From Prinia subflava (lineage: Eukaryota; Chordata; Aves; Passeriformes; Cisticolidae), in NCBI RefSeq assembly GCF_021018805.1, contig NC_086254.1, positions 3,955,001 through 4,019,000 of the forward strand: 64,000 nucleotides of DNA, in the 5' to 3' direction. Shown one piece after another: positions 61,301 through 64,000 of the stretch (positions are counted from its first letter, which is position 1; each line of letters starts with the position of its first letter). The notes below the pieces were generated by a model. The model was not told the DNA's origin and did not search any database. It saw only the letters and a list, made by a program, of their open reading frames with translations. The position numbers were made by a program, and so were the translations under genes.

Positions 61301-64000
61301 AAAAGTAAATTTGGAAGTAATGAATTGCAATTTTCACAGGTATGATTACCTGGAGTTTACTGATGCCAGAGGGGCAAAAACTCGTTACGATACAAAGGTT
61401 GGCACTGAGAAATGGCCTAAGGTGAGCACCTTTAAAATTCTGAACCAAATTATTTATCCAGTCTTAGGGAGTCCTTATGATTCCTGTGGAAACCTGTAAT
61501 GTAATAGGATGTGTGCTTTTGTGCATGGGTGTGTTTATTAGGGTTCTTAGGAGGGGGACAGGAGATGGGAAAGAAAGTCTGAAATGCTGCAAAAAAAAAA
61601 AAGAGTGAATGAGTAAAGAATCCCTCTTTGCTCCTATTATCAAAAGAACAATCAGTTAAAGTGAAAAGGAATAATCATGTTTAACTGCCAATACTACATG
61701 GGTAAAACTTGCTCTGCCCTTGCAAGTTTTTATATCATAAGACAAGTGTGGCCTTTCCTAAGGCTGTGCTCTGTCCTCAAATGGGATGCTGCTCTTCTGT
61801 TTTGTGGCTCTGACTTTTAAAGCTCAATCATATATAAAATTACTCATTAAGCTCTTGAATAGAAATGTTACCTGCTTAGTTCTCATGGAGATAGTGGGGG
61901 CAATTAGATCTGTTATGGCCAGAACATAATACTGAAACCCCAGAGTTGCTGAAGGGAATTCATTACCCTGAAACGTTCTCCTGTCATGTACATTTGGCAA
62001 AATGACTGTTTTGTTGCTCTGTAGAAAGTGACCTTTAAGGCTGGCCCACGGCTGCAGTTTCTCTTTCACTCTGACAGCAGCAATAATGAGTGGGGCTACA
62101 AGTTCTCCGTCACTGCTTACGGCCTCCCAGACGTTGCCGTGTCTTGGGGCTTGGATTTACAGCTGCTTGTCTCCCGGCTGATGGGGCGCCTGGCTTCCCG
62201 CAGCATGGCCCTCAGATCCCTGCGAGGTGAGTGCCTCCCGCGGCCGGGCTCCCTGCAGACACCACCCACAGCTGGAAACCCCTGGGAAAGGGAGTTCCTT
62301 CGGGATTTCCCTCACATGAACATGGAGGGCTCGTTGTGTTGGAAGTCCATGGAAGGGTTGTTGTGCTGGAAGTCCATGGAGGGCTCGTTGCGTTGGAAGT
62401 CCTTGGAAGGGTTTTTGTGTTGGAAGTCCTTGGAAGGGTTTTTGTGTTGGAAGTCCTTGGAAGGGTTTTTGTGTTGGAAGTCCTTGGAAGGGTTTTTGTG
62501 TTGGAAGTCCTTGGAAGGGTTGTTGTGTTGCAAGTCCTTGGAAAACCTGCTGCATTGCAAGTCCATGGAAGGCTTGCTGCATTGCAAGTCCATGGAAGGC
62601 TTGCTGCGTTGCAAGTCCATGGAAGGCTTGCTGCGTTGCAAGTCCATGGAAGGCTTGCTGTGTTGCAAGTCCTTGGAAGGCATAGACACATGGGACTAAT
62701 CCTACTAAGCTAAATTATATTTATGAAGTAGTATGTTCTTCTTTTTCTTTGATTTTTTAAAAAATTTTTTCCCTGGTGCTGTCATCTATCATTACATTAT
62801 TTGGGATGGCTGAAATAATGATATAGAAAACTCCATTTCTTGGAGGGCATATAGTGCAAGTTTATTAAAAGGCACATCCTTTTTATACAGTGTTTTGGTA
62901 CAATTGAATATGATTGGGTCATTTAGGCCAACACCTCTTTTGTAAACATCTTTGCAAGTAAACAAGTTGGGAAACAGCAGGTGCAAAAGATTAGAAATTG
63001 TTTGGAATATCTTTTCACAGCTCCCCCAGAGCAGATACCTGGGAAGGTCTGTCTGACTTGTGTTCTCACAGGCTGCCTGATGCCTAAAAACTTCTCTGTG
63101 ACCACTCAGCTCCCCCAGTCGTCCACCCCACTGAACTGAAAAAATTCCAGGGCTTAGGACACACATTTCACATGAGCATTTGGTATTGAATGATATTTGA
63201 AGTCACAAATTAAGTTTGGTTAATTCCAGTAGTTATGTACACTTAGGGTTTGGGTCTTGAAGATAAGTAAAATAAATTTAAAAAATAAATTTTTAAAAAA
63301 TGTTAGCTGTTTAATTTTAAAACAAGAACGCTTCTCTGTAGCTTCCTAAATCTGAATCCATCCACCACTTAGGAGAAATTAAGTAAGATAAAGAGTTCTT
63401 GCTCCAGTCAGGTGGTCTGCATTTACCTTGGAAAATTAGACAGCTATTTACCTGTGAAGTCAGGGAACTAATTGAAACGTTTGAGAATATTTTCTTCATC
63501 TCTTAATTTAAGTATGCTTGCATATAACAAGTCTGGTGCTTAGTAGGAGAGATAGCTTTTAAACTCTTCCAAATTAGAAAATTGATGTAGTTATAATACA
63601 GTGAAAATGTTTAATTTAAAACCTTCCATTCTGTAGCATTGTCGCTGCAAGATATTGAAGCTGCCATTAATGAAAGTTTTCTGTGCCAGGTTAGAAAAAC
63701 AGAGAACATTGTTAAATTACTTGTTCAGTATTTGCATTAACTTTTTGTTGTATGTAAGGTTTTTTTCCCTGCTGGATGTTTAACATGTATTATTTTCATT
63801 ACTCTGTAAAAACGAAGAAAATCATTTAGTAACTGAAGGGTGTGTTCTGAATTCCTTGCAGATTTAGGCAGTGAAGCAGACTTGCCTCCTTTGAAAGTAA
63901 CATCGGTTCTTAATTCTCCTCTGTGGAAACCTGTCTTCAGGCATCAGATGTGTCCTGAGGCACTCCCGGGAGCCAGGCAAAGCAGTGCCAAGCACCAAGA
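37017..64000 (+). CDS. ZZEF1: ZZEF1, 5' part: 25 exons, 3' end beyond the window
   Basis: Zinc finger ZZ-type and EF-hand domain protein 1, a very large protein whose ZZ fingers (outside this window) are reported to bind histone H3 tails and SUMO. Exons are 37017-37352, 41419-41563, 42587-42781, 43689-43860, 45241-45440, 46485-46695, 48202-48318, 48539-48717, 49793-49891, 50977-51068, 52035-52183, 52855-52966, 54852-55067, 55551-55651, 55983-56152, 56913-57046, 57346-57416, 57839-57953, 58558-58717, 59657-59778, 59864-59974, 60636-60802, 61340-61421, 62025-62226 and 63862 to the edge. Phases agree at all joints. They encode about 1265 residues, of roughly 2960 in human. Seen: an EF-hand (about 113-145), a DOC/APC10-like domain (about 226-410), and a CUB-like module (about 1085-1195). 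The N-terminus MGTAAS has Gly2 and Ser6, fitting an N-myristoylation consensus (inference). No disruption is seen. Confidence 0.97.
37353..41418 (+). other. ZZEF1: ZZEF1 intron 1 (4.1 kb)
   Basis: The first ~400 bases remain CpG-rich, as expected for the downstream shoulder of a CpG-island promoter. The rest is AT-rich with no recognised gene. A small duplication of GAGATGAGGGCTGA lies near 39210-39243. CpG-rich sequence also marks the start of transcription regulation here, but no specific site can be named. Confidence 0.6.
41419..41563 (+). CDS. ZZEF1: ZZEF1 exon 2: EF-hand
   Basis: Residues 113-161. The calcium-loop DTEGDGTVDVEN occupies residues 118-129. Positions 1, 5 and 6 (Asp, Asp, Gly) are canonical, but position 12 is Asn, not Glu, as in the human protein, so calcium affinity may be unusual. 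Acceptor is CTCAG; donor is CAG|GTACGA. Confidence 0.96.
41941..41964 (+). repeat. (TTA)n microsatellite
   Basis: Short TAT/TTA run in ZZEF1 intron 2. Confidence 0.85.
42587..42781 (+). CDS. ZZEF1: ZZEF1 exon 3
   Basis: Residues about 161-226 (FIDIFSESKERLGLHASMIL and onward to LLLKER). It is GC-rich against AT-rich introns. Acceptor is TTGTAG; donor is GAG|GTGAGC, phase 1. Confidence 0.96.
43689..43860 (+). CDS. ZZEF1: ZZEF1 exon 4: DOC/APC10-like domain begins
   Basis: Residues about 226-283. It contains ETSSNSADIDKMTNGETSSF and SHWIR, typical of the DOC beta-sandwich. Acceptor is TTGCAG; donor is CCG|GTGAGC. Confidence 0.96.
44035..44347. mobile_element. LTR-like repeat candidate in ZZEF1 intron 4
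   Basis: A segment with a different base composition from its flanks: a TTCAATTTATTAAATCAGGG stretch carrying a minus-strand AATAAA, a purine-rich part, then GC-rich sequence with GGGTCCTTCCTGTGGGCTGC. It resembles passerine endogenous-retrovirus LTRs from general memory; family and boundaries cannot be fixed by eye. Confidence 0.4.
44348..44440 (-). mobile_element. CR1 LINE 3'-end fragment in ZZEF1 intron 4
   Basis: ATAGAAACACAGAATATTGG then GCTGGAAGGGACCCCCAAGG matches the reverse complement of an avian CR1 3' end. It directly follows an LTR-like segment. Confidence 0.75.
45128..45185. repeat. AT-rich, locally palindromic tract before ZZEF1 exon 5
   Basis: Almost pure A/T with alternating TA steps (TATTATATATACATATGTAT). 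It ends about 55 bases before the exon 5 acceptor. Confidence 0.7.
45241..45440 (+). CDS. ZZEF1: ZZEF1 exon 5: DOC/APC10-like domain
   Basis: Residues about 283-350 (LKMKPDVVLRHLSIAVAASD and onward to ENANISQM). Acceptor is TTTGCAG; donor is TGT|GTGAGT, splitting a Tyr codon. Confidence 0.96.
46485..46695 (+). CDS. ZZEF1: ZZEF1 exon 6: end of DOC domain
   Basis: Residues about 350-420 (VQINIKRCLSDGCDTRIHGL and onward to HTILQNT). Acceptor is GACAG; donor is CTCA|GTAAGT. Confidence 0.96.
48202..48318 (+). CDS. ZZEF1: ZZEF1 exon 7
   Basis: Residues about 420-459 (KALQHMPPLSLTPGSTDFSS and onward). Phase 2 at both ends (117 nt, symmetrical). Acceptor is TCCTAG; donor is AAG|GTGAGC. Confidence 0.95.
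48539..48717 (+). CDS. ZZEF1: ZZEF1 exon 8
   Basis: Residues about 459-519 (CCTTPEVELTLLAFALARGS and onward to LLYKY). Acceptor is CTCACAG; donor is ATG|GTAAGA. Confidence 0.95.
49793..49891 (+). CDS. ZZEF1: ZZEF1 exon 9
   Basis: Residues about 519-552 (KPLRLTLQACDVKGKEDKSG and onward). A 99-nt phase-1 symmetrical exon. Acceptor is GACATAG; donor is ATG|GTAAGA. Confidence 0.95.
50977..51068 (+). CDS. ZZEF1: ZZEF1 exon 10
   Basis: Residues about 552-582 (FLTETGKTRASIILSTGTES and onward to IRIK). Acceptor is GCTTTAG; donor is AAG|GTATGT. Confidence 0.94.
52035..52183 (+). CDS. ZZEF1: ZZEF1 exon 11, GC-rich
   Basis: Residues about 583-632 (VRRGAIGAQCGLVFAYNAAS and onward to FLKT). Its first half is almost entirely G/C at third positions and rich in CpG. 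Acceptor is GTGCAG; donor is CAG|GTACAA. Confidence 0.95.
52304..52410 (+). repeat. 107-bp dispersed duplication, copy A (ZZEF1 intron 11)
   Basis: Aligns without gaps to 56639-56745 with about a dozen mismatches by eye. Shared landmarks include CTGTCACATCTTGAAAAT and TGTCAAGTTATAATC. Homology stops at both ends. Confidence 0.85.
52604..52659 (+). repeat. Two-copy 29-bp tandem with G7 runs
   Basis: Copies start at 52604 and 52633, each with AGTAAGGGGGGGTTAAG. They differ at few bases, so the duplication is recent or constrained. Confidence 0.85.
52855..52966 (+). CDS. ZZEF1: ZZEF1 exon 12, acidic segment
   Basis: Residues about 632-669 (SSCSCDDLGDDDPIGWFEVE and onward to CRVSQ). Acceptor is TACGCAG; donor is CAG|GTAAGA. 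Confidence 0.94.
53915..54700 (+). mobile_element. LTR-like endogenous-retrovirus remnant in ZZEF1 intron 12
   Basis: A block unlike the surrounding AT-rich intron. It has repeated GGGGGTC phrases near 53970-54000, a long U3-like part, a short GC-rich segment near 54375-54420, AATAAA near 54503, and GTGTGAAACA near 54570 that may be the LTR end. No intact viral gene is present. Boundaries and family are uncertain. Confidence 0.5.
54602..54692 (+). repeat. Three imperfect ~30-bp repeats (GGGAACAGCAACC)
   Basis: GGGAACAGCAACC, GGGAACAGCAACC and GGGAACAGCAACC recur near 54607, 54633 and 54662, each followed by a variable purine-rich spacer. They sit just after the probable LTR end, where leader sequence of a retroelement would lie. 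Confidence 0.75.
54852..55067 (+). CDS. ZZEF1: ZZEF1 exon 13
   Basis: Residues about 670-741 (YLMIKFLCTRQDSAERLGVQ and onward to LAQDL). A 216-nt phase-0 symmetrical exon. LTR-like sequence ends only about 0.15-0.25 kb before its acceptor (CATGCAG). Donor is CTG|GTATTT. Confidence 0.95.
55551..55651 (+). CDS. ZZEF1: ZZEF1 exon 14
   Basis: Residues about 742-775 (VQQKESGLKYKSFLDFTGLD and onward). Acceptor is TTTTTAAG; donor is AAA|GTAAGT. Confidence 0.95.
55983..56152 (+). CDS. ZZEF1: ZZEF1 exon 15
   Basis: Residues about 775-832 (PREECIFAQTLLLQLLQSCF and onward to LYRHLCE). Acceptor is CTTACAG; donor is AAG|GTAATT. Confidence 0.95.
56639..56745 (+). repeat. 107-bp dispersed duplication, copy B (ZZEF1 intron 15)
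   Basis: Partner of 52304-52410 in the same orientation, 4.3 kb downstream. No tail, inverted ends or target-site duplication is obvious. Confidence 0.85.
56913..57046 (+). CDS. ZZEF1: ZZEF1 exon 16
   Basis: Residues about 832-876 (VVDMGDSNFMPMKMLKEEVK and onward to LFTMM). Acceptor is GAGCAG; donor is ATG|GTAAAC. Confidence 0.95.
57346..57416 (+). CDS. ZZEF1: ZZEF1 exon 17
   Basis: A 71-nt exon, residues about 877-900 (KNITEQEHKQSVHLAFRSLC and THF). Acceptor is TTTCTAG; donor is CAG|GTAAGG. Confidence 0.94.
57839..57953 (+). CDS. ZZEF1: ZZEF1 exon 18
   Basis: Residues about 900-938 (DQDPGGLLLLPEKGVSANFD and onward to AARE). Acceptor is TTTTGTAG; donor is GAG|GTAACT. Confidence 0.95.
58558..58717 (+). 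CDS. ZZEF1: ZZEF1 exon 19
   Basis: Residues about 939-992 (CEMMMLDVAQQESGTVLSSL and onward to EILKN). Acceptor is TTTTCAG; donor is ACT|GTAAGT. Confidence 0.95.
59657..59778 (+). CDS. ZZEF1: ZZEF1 exon 20
   Basis: Residues about 992-1032 (VGQFLSNIRTILQSLLSQYS and onward to MATRQL). Acceptor is CTTTAG; donor is CTG|GTGAGT. Confidence 0.95.
59864..59974 (+). CDS. ZZEF1: ZZEF1 exon 21
   Basis: Residues about 1033-1069 (VIFLLDFCTLDIPYCTLLQG and onward). The preceding intron is only 85 bases. Acceptor is CTCCTAG; donor is AAG|GTAACT. Confidence 0.95.
60636..60802 (+). CDS. ZZEF1: ZZEF1 exon 22: CUB-like module begins
   Basis: Residues about 1070-1125 (MDMESWQQEQPVVLRTWTME and onward). ENNCHEVSVFLCHGATYFEV starts the beta-sandwich resembling a CUB domain. 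Acceptor is TACAG; donor is AGG|GTAATT with the second G ambiguous. Confidence 0.94.
61340..61421 (+). CDS. ZZEF1: ZZEF1 exon 23: CUB-like module
   Basis: Residues about 1125-1152 (YDYLEFTDARGAKTRYDTKV and onward to KWPK). Acceptor is TCACAG; donor is AAG|GTGAGC. Confidence 0.95.
62025..62226 (+). CDS. ZZEF1: ZZEF1 exon 24: end of CUB-like module
   Basis: Residues about 1153-1220 (KVTFKAGPRLQFLFHSDSSN and onward to ALRSLR). Acceptor is CTGTAG; donor is GAG|GTGAGT. The frame stays open past the donor through a 27-bp minisatellite to a TAA at 62697-62699. Confidence 0.95.
62321..62682 (+). repeat. 27-bp minisatellite, 13 full units plus a partial
   Basis: Units begin at 62321 and repeat every 27 bases to 62671, with a partial unit after. 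The core is TTGGAAGTCCTTGGAAGG. Units fall in two subtypes: TTGGAAGTC-type first (units 1-7) and TTGCAAGTC-type later (units 8-13); units 4-7 are identical by eye. It lies in ZZEF1 intron 24, 95 bases after the donor of exon 24. Confidence 0.97.
63637..63689 (+). other. ZZEF1: Candidate 53-nt cassette (poison) exon in ZZEF1 intron 24
   Basis: Flanked by a pyrimidine-containing acceptor (CCTTCCATTCTGTAG) and a donor (CCAG|GTTAGA). Joined to exon 24 it reads 18 open codons (ALSLQDIEAAINESFLCQ), but at 53 nt it shifts phase, so exon 25 would then read ATT TAG and stop at once. Splicing exon 24 directly to 63862 keeps the normal frame, so this is at most an alternative exon. Confidence 0.4.
63862..64000 (+). 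CDS. ZZEF1: ZZEF1 exon 25, cut by the window edge
   Basis: From residue about 1220 (DLGSEADLPPLKVTSVLNSP, then LWKPVFRHQ). The block LNSPLWKPVFRHQ matches the ZZEF1 family well. Acceptor is TTGCAG. No donor appears before the window ends. Confidence 0.92.

Noticed and set aside
62321..62682. CRISPR-like appearance of the array
   Set aside because: Units are directly adjacent without unique spacers, and the setting is a vertebrate intron.
62157..62713. Several 120-160 codon frames over the 27-bp array as independent repeat-protein genes
   Set aside because: A stop-free repeat unit with a period divisible by three opens several frames by itself. No promoter, start context or domain supports separate genes.
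37353..64000. Minor (U12-type) introns in ZZEF1 or ANKFY1
   Set aside because: All inferred donors and acceptors fit the major GT-AG class; no ATATCC or GTATCC donor was seen at a joint.

Overview
The window is vertebrate nuclear DNA, most probably from a bird and plausibly a passerine. It carries large split genes with GT-AG introns, a CpG-rich promoter region, at least seven CR1 LINE 3'-end fragments of the avian/reptilian type, and LTR-like sequence of avian endogenous-retrovirus character. No prokaryotic gene, CRISPR array, rRNA or tRNA was seen. Gene identities come from recognising the encoded proteins. Exon joints were chosen by splice consensus and checked by keeping the reading phase across every intron.

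Layout. (1) 1-3315: intron 1 of ANKFY1; its first exon lies upstream of the window. (2) 3316-26541, plus strand: 24 coding exons of ANKFY1 (Rabankyrin-5), with BTB, a long ankyrin array and a C-terminal FYVE finger, in frame to the stop. (3) 26542-32847: ANKFY1 3' UTR and the convergent interval with CYB5D2; it contains several poly(A) signals, one of them a two-strand palindrome. (4) 32848-36013, minus strand: all four coding exons of CYB5D2 (neuferricin, MAPR/cytochrome b5-like haem-binding family, 253 residues). (5) 36014-37016: a divergent CpG-rich promoter interval between CYB5D2 and ZZEF1, filled in the middle by two CR1 fragments and flanked by related short GC-rich repeats. (6) 37017 to the right edge, plus strand: the first 25 coding exons of ZZEF1 (about 1265 of roughly 2960 residues), with an EF-hand, a DOC/APC10-like domain and a CUB-like module. 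The two ZZ fingers lie beyond the window.

The order and orientation (ANKFY1 > < CYB5D2 | ZZEF1 >) match the human chromosome 17p13.2 arrangement up to inversion, so this is a conserved microsynteny block and not an accessory region. The three proteins act in different places: an early-endosomal Rab5/PI3P effector, a membrane-associated haem protein and a large regulatory ZZ/EF-hand protein. The sequence gives no sign that they form one pathway. CYB5D2 and ZZEF1 may share promoter control, and ANKFY1 and CYB5D2 may overlap at their 3' ends.

I found no new multi-gene system. The points most worth a second look are non-coding: a 27-bp minisatellite that continues the ZZEF1 reading frame past an exon donor; a 53-nt candidate poison exon in the next part of the same intron; CR1 elements inside the divergent promoter; a matching repeat motif on both promoter sides; a palindromic poly(A) signal; a diverged 107-bp duplication shared by two ZZEF1 introns; and LTR-like sequence ending about 0.2 kb before a ZZEF1 exon.
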